Assembly: GCF_013407925.2 (NCBI RefSeq)
Contig: NZ_CP060201.1
Coordinates: 434,001-498,000 of the forward strand
Direction: 5' to 3'
Origin: Pseudomonas protegens
Lineage (GTDB): Bacteria; Pseudomonadota; Gammaproteobacteria; Pseudomonadales; Pseudomonadaceae
DNA length: 64,000 nucleotides
Positions 26,510 to 34,497 of the stretch are shown here, in pieces (position 1 is the stretch's first letter; every line of letters begins with the position of its first letter). The translations under genes and the position numbers were made by a program. Below the pieces are notes generated by a model. That model saw only the letters and a program-made list of their open reading frames with translations. It was not told the origin of the DNA and did no database searches.

Positions 26510-27796
26510 ATGGCCGATCTGTCGATTGTCTTCGCCGGTATCAAAGCCCCCAACCCGTTCTGGCTGGCCTCAGCGCCGCCCACCGACAAGGCCTACAACG
26601 TGGTCCGCGCGTTCGAGGCCGGCTGGGGCGGCGTGGTCTGGAAAACCCTGGGTGAGGACCCGGCGGCGGTCAACGTCTCGTCGCGTTATTCGGCGCATTA
26701 CGGACCGAACCGCGAAGTGATGGGCATCAACAATATCGAGCTGATCACCGACCGTTCCCTGGAGATCAACCTCAAGGAAATCACCCAGGTGAAGAAGGAC
26801 TGGCCGGACCGCGCCTTGATCGTGTCGCTGATGGTGCCCTGCGTCGAGGAATCCTGGAAAGCCATCCTGCCCCTGGTGGAAGCCACCGGTTGCGACGGCA
26901 TCGAACTGAACTTCGGTTGCCCCCACGGCATGCCGGAACGGGGCATGGGCGCGGCGGTGGGCCAGGTGCCGGAATACGTCGAGCAGGTGACCCGCTGGTG
27001 CAAGACCTATTGCTCGCTGCCGGTGATCGTCAAGCTGACGCCGAACATCACCGACATCCGCATGGCCGCCCGCGCCGCCCATCGTGGCGGGGCGGACGCG
27101 GTGTCGCTGATCAACACCATCAACTCCATCACCAGCGTCGACCTGGAGCGCATGGTGGCCCACCCGATGGTGGGCCACCAGAGCACCCACGGCGGTTATT
27201 GCGGCTCGGCGGTCAAGCCGATTGCCCTGAACATGGTGGCCGAGATTGCCCGTGACCCGCAGACCCGCGGCCTGCCGATCTGCGGCATTGGCGGCATCGG
27301 CAGCTGGCGCGACGCCGCCGAATTCGTCGCCCTGGGCTGTGGCGCCGTACAGGTGTGCACCGCGGCGATGCTGCATGGCTTTCGCATCGTCGAGGAAATG
27401 AAGGACGGCCTGTCGCGGTGGATGGACAGCCAGGGCTACCACAGCCTGCCAGACTTCTCCGGGCGCGCGGTGGGCAACACCACCGACTGGAAGTACCTGG
27501 ACATCAACTACCAGGTGATCGCCAGGATCGACCAGCAGGCGTGCATTGGCTGCGGCCGTTGCCATATCGCCTGCGAAGACACCTCGCACCAGGCGATTGC
27601 CAGCCTACGGCAAGCCGACGGCAGCCATAAATACGAAGTGATCGACGACGAGTGCGTGGGTTGCAACCTGTGCCAGATCACCTGCCCGGTGCAGGACTGC
27701 ATCGAAATGGTGCCCCAGGACACCGGCAAGCCGTTCCTCGACTGGCTGCACGATCCGCGCAATCCCTACAGAGAAGCAGCTGCAAGCGGCAAGTAG
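26510..27796 (+). CDS. pydA: Dihydropyrimidine dehydrogenase, catalytic subunit
   Basis: 428-residue PreA/PydA: an FMN-binding dihydroorotate-dehydrogenase-like barrel (residues about 5-310; ELNFGCPHGMPERGMG and ICGIGGIGSWRDAAEFVALG) and a C-terminal ferredoxin domain with two [4Fe-4S] motifs (CIGCGRCHIACED and CVGCNLCQITCPV). Reduces uracil/thymine to the 5,6-dihydro form, the first and committed step. No gap to pydX. The final residues (AASGK) and the stop fall in a repeat; the natural C-terminus of relatives may be slightly shorter. Confidence 0.92.
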   Translation: MADLSIVFAGIKAPNPFWLASAPPTDKAYNVVRAFEAGWGGVVWKTLGEDPAAVNVSSRYSAHYGPNREVMGINNIELITDRSLEINLKEITQVKKDWPDRALIVSLMVPCVEESWKAILPLVEATGCDGIELNFGCPHGMPERGMGAAVGQVPEYVEQVTRWCKTYCSLPVIVKLTPNITDIRMAARAAHRGGADAVSLINTINSITSVDLERMVAHPMVGHQSTHGGYCGSAVKPIALNMVAEIARDPQTRGLPICGIGGIGSWRDAAEFVALGCGAVQVCTAAMLHGFRIVEEMKDGLSRWMDSQGYHSLPDFSGRAVGNTTDWKYLDINYQVIARIDQQACIGCGRCHIACEDTSHQAIASLRQADGSHKYEVIDDECVGCNLCQITCPVQDCIEMVPQDTGKPFLDWLHDPRNPYREAAASGK

Positions 27797-27860
27797 TAAC
27801 GGCAGCTACAAGCGGCAAGCCTGGCCCACTTGCAGCTTGCCGCTTGTAGCTTGCCGCTGC
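27777..27860. repeat. Inverted repeat between pydA and the TetR gene
   Basis: AGCTACAAGCGGCAAGC (27804-27820) and GCTTGCCGCTTGTAGCT (27835-27851) are perfect 17-bp inverted arms with a 14-base loop, preceded by a further GCTGCAAGCGGCAAG copy that encodes the last pydA residues. Lying between convergent genes, it could terminate transcription from both sides. Confidence 0.75.
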
Positions 27861-27864
27861 CCTT

Positions 27865-28485
27865 CTAGGGTTCCAGGCCAATGCCCCGCAGGATGACGCT
27901 GGTGACGGTCTGCACCGCGCGTTCGAATTGCAAATCCGACAGCGGCTGGTGGTCGTTGAGGATCATCACTTGATGATCGAAGTCAGCGTAATGCTGGGTC
28001 GAGGCCCAGATCATGTACAGCAGGCTGGAAGGCTCCACCGGCAGGATCCGCCCGTCCTCGACCCATTGGCGGATCTTGGCTTCCTTCATCTTTGCCCAGT
28101 CGTACAGGCTGGCATCCAGCGCCTCGCCCAGGGTCGGCGCGCCATGGATGATTTCGTTGGCCCAGACCTTGGAGCCGTAGGGCCGGCTGCGCGAGTGCTG
28201 CATCTTGGCGCGGATGTAGCTGCTGAGCACCACCCGCGGGTCGTCGAACATTTCGAAGCACAGGGCGTCCTGCTTCCACACGTCCAGCAGATCCAGAAGC
28301 ACGGCGCTATAAAGCTCGTTCTTGGTGCTGAAGTAGTAATGCAGGTTGGAACGCGGCAGTTGCACTTCTTCGGCGATGTCGGCCATGGCGGTGCCGGCAT
28401 AACCTTTTTCGGCGAAGATTTTCTCCGCCGCCAGGAGGATTTTTTCCACGTTGCTGCGACGAATCTCGATCTTGTGATTGCCCAT
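27865..28485 (-). CDS. TetR family regulator, RutR-like
   Basis: 206-residue TetR-type regulator. The N-terminal helix-turn-helix is clear (LLAAEKIFAEKGYAGTAMAD then IAEEVQLPRSNLHYYFSTKN). The C-terminal ligand domain has the RutR/YcdC flavour (SKVWANEIIHGAPTLGEAL, ILPVEPSSLLYMIWASTQHY). Most likely controls the pyd genes in response to a pyrimidine; RutR of E. coli binds uracil. GGAG lies 5 bases before the chosen ATG. Convergent with pydA. Confidence 0.83.
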   Translation of the reverse strand: MGNHKIEIRRSNVEKILLAAEKIFAEKGYAGTAMADIAEEVQLPRSNLHYYFSTKNELYSAVLLDLLDVWKQDALCFEMFDDPRVVLSSYIRAKMQHSRSRPYGSKVWANEIIHGAPTLGEALDASLYDWAKMKEAKIRQWVEDGRILPVEPSSLLYMIWASTQHYADFDHQVMILNDHQPLSDLQFERAVQTVTSVILRGIGLEP

Positions 28486-28749
28486 GAGGGCTCCTACGGA
28501 AACAGTCTGCGGCAAGACTAGCATCCGCCCGCTCACTGCGGGGAGCTGTCAAGCCCGCGACAGGGCGGCCCTGCATTGACCTTTCGCCGCCCGACCTTAT
28601 TGGGTAGGATCGGCCTCCCGCTCATTTGCAGCAGTCACTGCGGTGCTCCGTCCAGGCGTTAATTCGCGACACGGGCATACAGGTCGCTGCCCGAATGCCG
28701 GCCCTGCCCCACCGCCGGCCATCTGTCCTGTTACCGATGGAACACACTC

Positions 28750-29184
28750 ATGACGATTCGCCCTCGCGTCGCTGCGGACGACGCCTTGCTGACCGCGCTC
28801 TGGGAGCGTTCGGTCCGCGCCACCCATGACTTTATTGCCGAAGACGATATCCAGCGCCTGTATCCGCTGGTACGCGACAGCTACCTGCCGGCCCTTGAAA
28901 CCTGGGTCTGGGACAACCCCGACGCCAGCCCCGGCGGTTTTATCGCCACCAGCGACGACACGGTGCAGATGCTGTTCATCGAACCGGCCCAACGGGGCCA
29001 GGGCATCGGTCGAAAACTTCTGGATCACGTGCGCCGTCCGAACCTGAAGGTCGACGTCAACGAACAGAACCCCCAGGCCCATGGCTTCTACCGTCACTAC
29101 GGTTTCGTCGACTGCGGCCGCTCGGAAACCGATGGCGAAGGCCGGCCGTTTCCGATCATCCACATGCAATTGCAGGATCGTTGA
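28750..29184 (+). CDS. GNAT family N-acetyltransferase (YjaB-like)
   Basis: 144-residue GNAT enzyme. The acetyl-CoA binding motif A is IEPAQRGQGIGRKLLDH (about residues 77-93), and the C-terminal NEQNPQAHGFYRHYGF segment is typical. Resembles E. coli YjaB; the acetyl acceptor is unknown. About 260 bases upstream of it hold nothing I can identify. Followed 32 bp downstream by copC, but a shared role is not implied. Confidence 0.8.
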   Translation: MTIRPRVAADDALLTALWERSVRATHDFIAEDDIQRLYPLVRDSYLPALETWVWDNPDASPGGFIATSDDTVQMLFIEPAQRGQGIGRKLLDHVRRPNLKVDVNEQNPQAHGFYRHYGFVDCGRSETDGEGRPFPIIHMQLQDR

Positions 29185-29216
29185 GCCCCTGCTCTCTTTA
29201 TTGAAGGTAATCCTCG

Positions 29217-29585
29217 ATGTCACTGAAAAACCTCTTCACCACCACCGCCCTGCTCGCCTCGCTGCTGGGCGCCTCCTCGGTATTTGCCCACGCCCACCTG
29301 AAAAGCTCGACGCCGGCGGCCGACAGCAACGTGACCGCGCCCAACGAACTGCGCCTGGTGTTCAGCGAAGGCGTGGAAGCGGCCTTCACCCAGGTCAAGA
29401 TCAGCAAGGACGGCGCGCCCCTCGAAGTGAAAAGCCTGGCCACCGAAGGCGCGGACAAGAAAACCCTGATCGTCATCCCGGCCGCCACGCCGCTGCGCGC
29501 TGGCGAGTACAAGGTGGAGTGGCATGCGGTGTCGGTGGACACCCACAAGAGCGAAGGCAGCTACAGCTTCAAGGTGAGCCCGTAA
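29217..29585 (+). CDS. copC: Periplasmic copper-binding protein CopC
   Basis: 122-residue CopC. Signal peptide is cleaved after about residue 24 (GASSVFA), leaving mature N-terminus HAHLKSSTPA with the Cu(II)-ligand His at position 1. The second ligand group is visible as VDTHKSEGSYSF near the C-terminus. No Met-rich Cu(I) loop, so this is the Cu(II)-only class. Followed after 3 bp by copD. Delivers or buffers copper in the periplasm; no copA/copB or copRS genes are nearby. Confidence 0.9.
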   Translation: MSLKNLFTTTALLASLLGASSVFAHAHLKSSTPAADSNVTAPNELRLVFSEGVEAAFTQVKISKDGAPLEVKSLATEGADKKTLIVIPAATPLRAGEYKVEWHAVSVDTHKSEGSYSFKVSP

Positions 29586-29588
29586 GCC

Positions 29589-30464
29589 ATGGCGACATGG
29601 CTGGTGCTGTGCCGCTTCGTGCACTTTGCGGTGGTCCTGGCCCTGGTCGGGGCCTGGGTGTTTCGCCCGCTGTTGCTGGGCCGTGATGCCGCGCAAAACG
29701 GCCATGGCGTCGTGCGCCAGCAACTCGATCGGCTCAGCCGCTGGCTGGCGCTGATCGGCCTTTGCAGTGGCCTGTGCTGGTTGCTGCTGATCAGCGCCAG
29801 CATGGCCGGCTCCTGGCCGGCGGCGCTGGACCCGGCAACCGTGCAATTGGTGCTGGGCAAGACCTTCTTCGGCCAGGTCTGGAGCTGGCACCTGCTGCTC
29901 AACCTCCTGTTGCTGGGCCTGCTGCTGACTACCCTGGGCCGGCGCCTGCCGCTGCAATTGGGGCTCGGTGCCCTGCTCCTGGCCACCCTCGCTCCGGTGG
30001 GCCACGGCGCCATGCTCGATGGGTTGGCCGGGCAGATGCTGATCCTCAATCAGGTCGTGCACTTAAGCTGTGTCGCCATCTGGTTGGGGGGCTTGCTGGT
30101 GTTGCTGCTGGTGTTGCGGCAACCACCGCAGGCCTCCGTGGAACCGCTGTTGCGGCGTTTCAGCGGTGTGGGGTACGGCTTGGTCGCGGGGTTGCTGGCA
30201 AGCGGCCTGATCAATGTGCGGGTGCTCACCGGGCAATGGTGGCCAACACCCTTGTTCAGCGGCTTTGCCCTGATCCTGCTGATCAAGGTGCTGCTGGTGG
30301 CGGGAATGCTCGGGCTGGCCCTGTTCAACCGCCTGCGGATTCGCGGCTGCGACCAGCGCCTTACCAGCCTGCGCAACAGCGTGCAGCTGGAATGGCTACT
30401 GGGCGTGGCCGCAGTGGCCGCCGTCTCGCTGCTGGGCACCTTGCCCCCAATGCAGGTTATCTGA
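29589..30464 (+). CDS. copD: CopD family copper membrane protein
   Basis: 291-residue inner-membrane protein with about eight transmembrane helices. CopD features include the RFVHFAVVLALVGAWVFRPL start, PVGHGAMLDGLAG and QVVHLSCVAIWLGGL, with His residues thought to carry copper. Works with CopC in copper import or homeostasis. Two REPINs follow the gene. Start is the first ATG after copC. Confidence 0.9.
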   Translation: MATWLVLCRFVHFAVVLALVGAWVFRPLLLGRDAAQNGHGVVRQQLDRLSRWLALIGLCSGLCWLLLISASMAGSWPAALDPATVQLVLGKTFFGQVWSWHLLLNLLLLGLLLTTLGRRLPLQLGLGALLLATLAPVGHGAMLDGLAGQMLILNQVVHLSCVAIWLGGLLVLLLVLRQPPQASVEPLLRRFSGVGYGLVAGLLASGLINVRVLTGQWWPTPLFSGFALILLIKVLLVAGMLGLALFNRLRIRGCDQRLTSLRNSVQLEWLLGVAAVAAVSLLGTLPPMQVI

Positions 30465-30477
30465 ACGATCCCCCCTT

Positions 30478-30687
30478 GTAGGAGCTGGCTTGCCAGCGAA
30501 AGCGTCCGCAGCATCAGCGCAAATTTTGCGGGCCTCTTCGCCGGCAAGCCGGCTCCTACGGGAATGGCGGTGTGGGCGGGGTCGTGGAGACACCGCAGGC
30601 CCACGGTAGGAGCTGGCTTGCCAGCGAAGGCGTCGGCATGGGCGGTGCACGTCTGGCGGGCCGCTTCGCCGGCAAGCCGGCTCCTAC
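30478..30687. repeat. Two tandem family A REPINs
   Basis: Copies at 30478-30559 and 30607-30687, each with arms GTAGGAGCTGGCTTGCCAGC and GCCGGCAAGCCGGCTCCTAC. They separate convergent genes (copD and the adaptor gene). The arrangement mirrors the pair at 19779/19908, including the spacer with GGCGGTGTGGGCGGG. Confidence 0.9.
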
Positions 30688-30705
30688 AGAGCGGCGGTGT
30701 GGCGG

Positions 30706-31830
30706 CTATTGGCTGGTGTCGATGCTGACCACCACCGACAACCCCGGCCGCAGGCGTTCAAGCTCTGGCTGGTCCGGGTCGACGCTGATTCGCACCGGCA
30801 CGCGCTGGGCAATCTTGACGAAGTTGCCGGTGGCGTTGTCGGCCTGCAACAAGGCGAATTCGGAACCGGTGGCCGGGGAAATCCGCTGCACCTTGCCGCT
30901 GAAGGTGCGGTGATTGAGGGCGTCGACGGTAAAACTCACCGGCTGCCCGACCCGCACATTGTCCATCTGGGTTTCCTTCATATTGGCAATCACCCACAGC
31001 TGGTTCGGCACCAGGGCCATCAGTTGCGCGCCGGAGTTGACGTAGGCCCCCAGGCGCACACCGATCTGCCCCAGCTGGCCGTCGCGGGGCGCGAGGATGC
31101 GGGTGTTGGACAGGTCGATGCGCGCCAGCTCCACCGCGGCTTCGGCGCTGGCCACCGCCGCTTCCAGGGAGCCGCGGTTGACGATCACCGTCTGCAGGTC
31201 CTGGCGGGCGATGTCCAGTTGCGCCTGGGCCTGGGCCACGGCGGCGACAGTCTGGGCATTGGCCGCGCGGGTCACGTCCAGCTCGCGCTGGGACACTGAA
31301 CCGTCGGCGATCAGCGCCTGGTTGCGTTGCAGGTCGGCCGCGCTCTTGCGCGCCTGGGCCTGGCTATCGGCCAGGGCGGCCTGGCGCAGCTTGATGGTGG
31401 CTTCGGCGCTGTTGCGCTGTTGCAGGGCATTGGCCAGGGCCGCCTTCTGCACCGCCAGTTGCGCCAGGGACTGGTCCAGGCGCTGCTGGTAGATACGGTC
31501 GTCGAGGCGCACCAGCAGGTCGCCGGCCTTGACCTGTTGGAAGTCCTGCACTGGCACCTCGAACACGTAGCCGCTGAGCTGCGGGCCGATGATGGTCACT
31601 TGCCCGCGCACCAGGGCGTTCTCGGTGCTTTCGATGGCGCTGGAAAACGGCGGCAGCTGCCAGGCGTAGAGCACGATCAGCACGCCGACGATGGCGATGG
31701 CGGCAAAGCCCAGGGACGAGAGGATGCGCACCGCCAGCGGTCGCGGCTCGGTCGCCGGAATACTCGGCGGACCGTTGGGCTCGGGAGTCGAGGCGATGGC
31801 GTTGGTGGTGGGGTTGACGGTTTCGCTCAT
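30706..31830 (-). CDS. EmrA/HlyD-type membrane fusion protein
   Basis: 374-residue adaptor: one N-terminal membrane helix (about residues 32-53), a biotinyl-lipoyl-like segment (VRGQVTIIGPQLSGYVFEV), a long Ala/Gln-rich coiled coil (about 95-215), and the second lipoyl half (NTRILAPRDGQLGQIGVRLG). Pairs with the drug:proton antiporter gene immediately upstream, whose stop it overlaps by ATGA. Start chosen at the overlapping ATG; a longer frame from 31899 lies inside the partner gene. Substrate unknown. Confidence 0.87.
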   Translation of the reverse strand: MSETVNPTTNAIASTPEPNGPPSIPATEPRPLAVRILSSLGFAAIAIVGVLIVLYAWQLPPFSSAIESTENALVRGQVTIIGPQLSGYVFEVPVQDFQQVKAGDLLVRLDDRIYQQRLDQSLAQLAVQKAALANALQQRNSAEATIKLRQAALADSQAQARKSAADLQRNQALIADGSVSQRELDVTRAANAQTVAAVAQAQAQLDIARQDLQTVIVNRGSLEAAVASAEAAVELARIDLSNTRILAPRDGQLGQIGVRLGAYVNSGAQLMALVPNQLWVIANMKETQMDNVRVGQPVSFTVDALNHRTFSGKVQRISPATGSEFALLQADNATGNFVKIAQRVPVRISVDPDQPELERLRPGLSVVVSIDTSQ

Positions 31831-33482
31831 GAACTTGGGGCACCACTTTGTTGAACGGGAGCCGCGGGCGCGACCGCTCGGGTCGTGCTCATCAGCCACA
31901 GGCTGCGGATGAAGATCCAGAGCATGGTGAGCACGGCAATCACCGCGATCAGCATGAATACATCGTTATAGGCCAGCACGTTGGCCTCGCGGGTGGCCGC
32001 AGTGGCCAGGCTGCGAATGCCTTGCAGGGTGCGCAGGTCCGGGTCGGCAATCACCTTGCCGTAGGCCGCGCCGCCGCTCTGCACCCGGGCCAGGACCTGG
32101 GGATCGAGCAGGATCAGTTGCTCGACGATATGGCTGGAATGGTACTTCTCGCGCACGATCTGGAAGGTCCCGAGCAAGGCCGAGCCGATCAGCCCGCCGA
32201 GGTTCTGGCAGATGCCGAACAGCACCGAGAAGCTCACCAGGTTGCGCGGGTTGGTCAGCACATTGCGGGTGCCCAGGACCATGGTCGGACCGAGAAAGAA
32301 GGTGCCGCCAAAGGCCAGCAGGAACTGGCTGAGGTACATGTTGGCCGGGCGCGTGAGGTTGCTGGAGAAACTGTCCATCACCGAGCCCACGGCCATCAGC
32401 GCCAGGGAAATGACCAGCGGCATCAACAGGTGCGCCGGGTTGATGGTCAGCGCGCTGGTGGCCAGCCCGGCGATGCTGCCCAGCAGCATCACCCCGTAAA
32501 GCAGGCGCATCTGCTGGCTGCTCATGTTCAGTGCCTGGAGAAAGCCCACGGCGCCGGTGGACTGTTCCGACAGCACCATGCGGATCAGGATCACCGCCAG
32601 GGCCAGGCGGATCATCGCCCCGCTGCCCAGCCAGCGGGTCATCAGCATCGGGTTGCTGCGGTTATGCTCGATGCACAGCCCGGCCAGGATCAGCACGATG
32701 GAAGCGGCACTGGCGTAGCCGATCCACGGCGCCTCCAGCCACCAGTCGATGCGCCCCAACGACAGCACCGCGCACAGCAGGGCAACGCCTGTGGCCAGCA
32801 GGGCGAAGGTCAGGAAGTCGAGTTTCTCGAAGGTCCGGAAGCGGTCCCCCGGCGGCAGCTTGAGCAGGAACACGCAGCCCAGGGAGGTCAGCGCCAGGCC
32901 CAGTTCGAACAGGTACAGGCCGCGCCATTCGGCGATCTGCAGCAGGTCCTCGGAAAACAGCCGGGCCAGGGGCAAGGCCAACTGCGAGGTGCCCAGCCCC
33001 GCCACCAGGGCCTTGAGCCGCCATTTCGCCGGGAAGGCCTGGACCATGTAGTACAGGCCCAGGGAACTCAGCGCGGCGCCGACCATGCCATGGGCCGCGC
33101 GCACGGCGATCGCCGAACTCAAGTCGTTGACGAACAGGTGGCCGAAGGTCACCAGGGCATAAAGCACCAGGAACACTTCGGTGAAGGCGCGCAGGCCGAA
33201 CTGCTGGCGAAACTTCACCAGCAGCAGGTTCATCGACACGTTGGTCATCACGTAGGCGGCCGGCAGCCAGGCCATTTCCGCGGTGGTCGCCCCCAGCGCT
33301 CCTTGCAGGTACGGCAGGTTGGCGATCACCAGCGAGTTGCCCAGGCCGCCGGTGATCGCCACCAGCAAGCCCACCAGGGCATAGGCCAGGCGCTTGTGGC
33401 TGGGGTGCAGCGGTGTCGAGGGCGAACCGGGCAAGCTGGGCTTTTCGTGGGGCTGCCAGTTGCGCGGGGCGTAATGATCCAT
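31827..33482 (-). CDS. EmrB/DHA2-type MFS drug:proton antiporter
   Basis: 551-residue major facilitator protein with 14 predicted helices (DHA2 family). The first helices contain LGNSLVIANLPYLQGALGAT and AEMAWLPAAYVMTNVSMNLL; VRAAHGMVGAALSSLGLYYM corresponds to the motif region of helix 4-5. The gene precedes its adaptor in the transcript, the reverse of E. coli emrAB. AAGG lies 7 bases before the ATG. Divergent from the DapF-like gene, with 214 bases between. Exported compound unknown. Confidence 0.87.
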   Translation of the reverse strand: MDHYAPRNWQPHEKPSLPGSPSTPLHPSHKRLAYALVGLLVAITGGLGNSLVIANLPYLQGALGATTAEMAWLPAAYVMTNVSMNLLLVKFRQQFGLRAFTEVFLVLYALVTFGHLFVNDLSSAIAVRAAHGMVGAALSSLGLYYMVQAFPAKWRLKALVAGLGTSQLALPLARLFSEDLLQIAEWRGLYLFELGLALTSLGCVFLLKLPPGDRFRTFEKLDFLTFALLATGVALLCAVLSLGRIDWWLEAPWIGYASAASIVLILAGLCIEHNRSNPMLMTRWLGSGAMIRLALAVILIRMVLSEQSTGAVGFLQALNMSSQQMRLLYGVMLLGSIAGLATSALTINPAHLLMPLVISLALMAVGSVMDSFSSNLTRPANMYLSQFLLAFGGTFFLGPTMVLGTRNVLTNPRNLVSFSVLFGICQNLGGLIGSALLGTFQIVREKYHSSHIVEQLILLDPQVLARVQSGGAAYGKVIADPDLRTLQGIRSLATAATREANVLAYNDVFMLIAVIAVLTMLWIFIRSLWLMSTTRAVAPAAPVQQSGAPSS

Positions 33483-33696
33483 GCCGTGACCTTGTGCTGT
33501 GCCGAGCGCTGTTGCTGCGGTCGACGATGTTCGCGGTGCTCCGGCAGTGTGCCGGAAAATCCCGCCGTCCAGGCAATGCCCGGGCATGCAGGATGAATTT
33601 TATTTTAAGGCGCTGGCGCCGGTGGCTTTTTTTCGCAATCCTACGCTCGCTGGTGGTCGTTGAACCGGCTGCCTGCCCTCGCCTGTCGGAGCCCGA

Positions 33697-34491
33697 ATGC
33701 CGCTGAACTTTGTGAAGATGCACGCCAATGGCGACGACTTCGTGCTGATCGATGCCCGTGGCCGCGCCAACCCGATCACCCGCGAGTTGGCCCGGGCCCT
33801 GGGCGATCGCCGGCGCGGCATCGGTTTCAATCAGTTGGTGGTGCTCGGCGATTGCCACGAGAGCGCGGCGCAACTGACCTTCTTCAACGCCGATGGTTCC
33901 AGCCTGGACACCTGCGGCAGCGCGACCCGAGGCGCCGCCGACCTGCTGATGCAGGAAAGCGCCGCCACCTCGGTGCAGGTGAAAACCGCCCGCGGCCTGC
34001 AGCACTGCCTGCGCCTTGAGGATCAATCGGTGTCCGTGGAAATGGGCCTGCCGTCATTCGACTGGCAGGCCATTCCCCTGGCCCGCGAGCTGGACAGCCT
34101 GCACCTGCCACTGCCAGGAACACCGGCGGCGTGCAGCATGGGCAATCCCCATTGCAGTTTTTTCGTCGACGATCTGGGGCAACTGGACATTGCCGCGCTG
34201 GGCCCAAGGATCGAGAGCGACCCGCTGTTTCCACTCAAGACCAATGTGCACTTCATCCAGGTGATCGACCGCCAGACCATCCGCCTACGCATCTGGGAGC
34301 GCCATGGCGCCATCCCCCTGGGCTCCGGGTCCTGTTCCTGCGCGGCGGCGGTCAATGGCATCCGTCGTGGCTTGCTCGACAGCCCGGTGCGGGTGCTGTG
34401 CGACGGCGGGCCGGTGACGGTGAGCTGGGACGGCCAGGGCAAGGTGCGCCTGGCCGGCAGCGTGACCCGGGTGTTCAGCGGGTCACTGTGA
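33697..34491 (+). CDS. DapF-like (diaminopimelate epimerase superfamily) protein
   Basis: 264-residue protein with the full DapF fold pattern: VKMHANGDDFVLIDARG at the start, FFNADGSSLDTCGSATRG containing C73 (the position of the first catalytic Cys), CSMGNPHCSFFVDDL, and HGAIPLGSGSCSCAAAVNG. In DapF the second catalytic Cys precedes GSG; here that residue is Leu208, with Cys at 213 and 215 instead. It therefore is probably not a normal DAP epimerase and may be a paralogue with another substrate or reaction. No lysine-biosynthesis neighbours. Single gene between divergent and convergent neighbours. Confidence 0.78.
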   Translation: MPLNFVKMHANGDDFVLIDARGRANPITRELARALGDRRRGIGFNQLVVLGDCHESAAQLTFFNADGSSLDTCGSATRGAADLLMQESAATSVQVKTARGLQHCLRLEDQSVSVEMGLPSFDWQAIPLARELDSLHLPLPGTPAACSMGNPHCSFFVDDLGQLDIAALGPRIESDPLFPLKTNVHFIQVIDRQTIRLRIWERHGAIPLGSGSCSCAAAVNGIRRGLLDSPVRVLCDGGPVTVSWDGQGKVRLAGSVTRVFSGSL

Positions 34492-34497
34492 AGGGCA

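Noticed and set aside
25142..27796. pydX-pydA as glutamate synthase-type or dihydroorotate dehydrogenase genes
   Set aside because: Both domains resemble those families, but the pairing, the C-terminal ferredoxin motifs of pydA and the hydantoinase/ureidopropionase neighbours fit dihydropyrimidine dehydrogenase.
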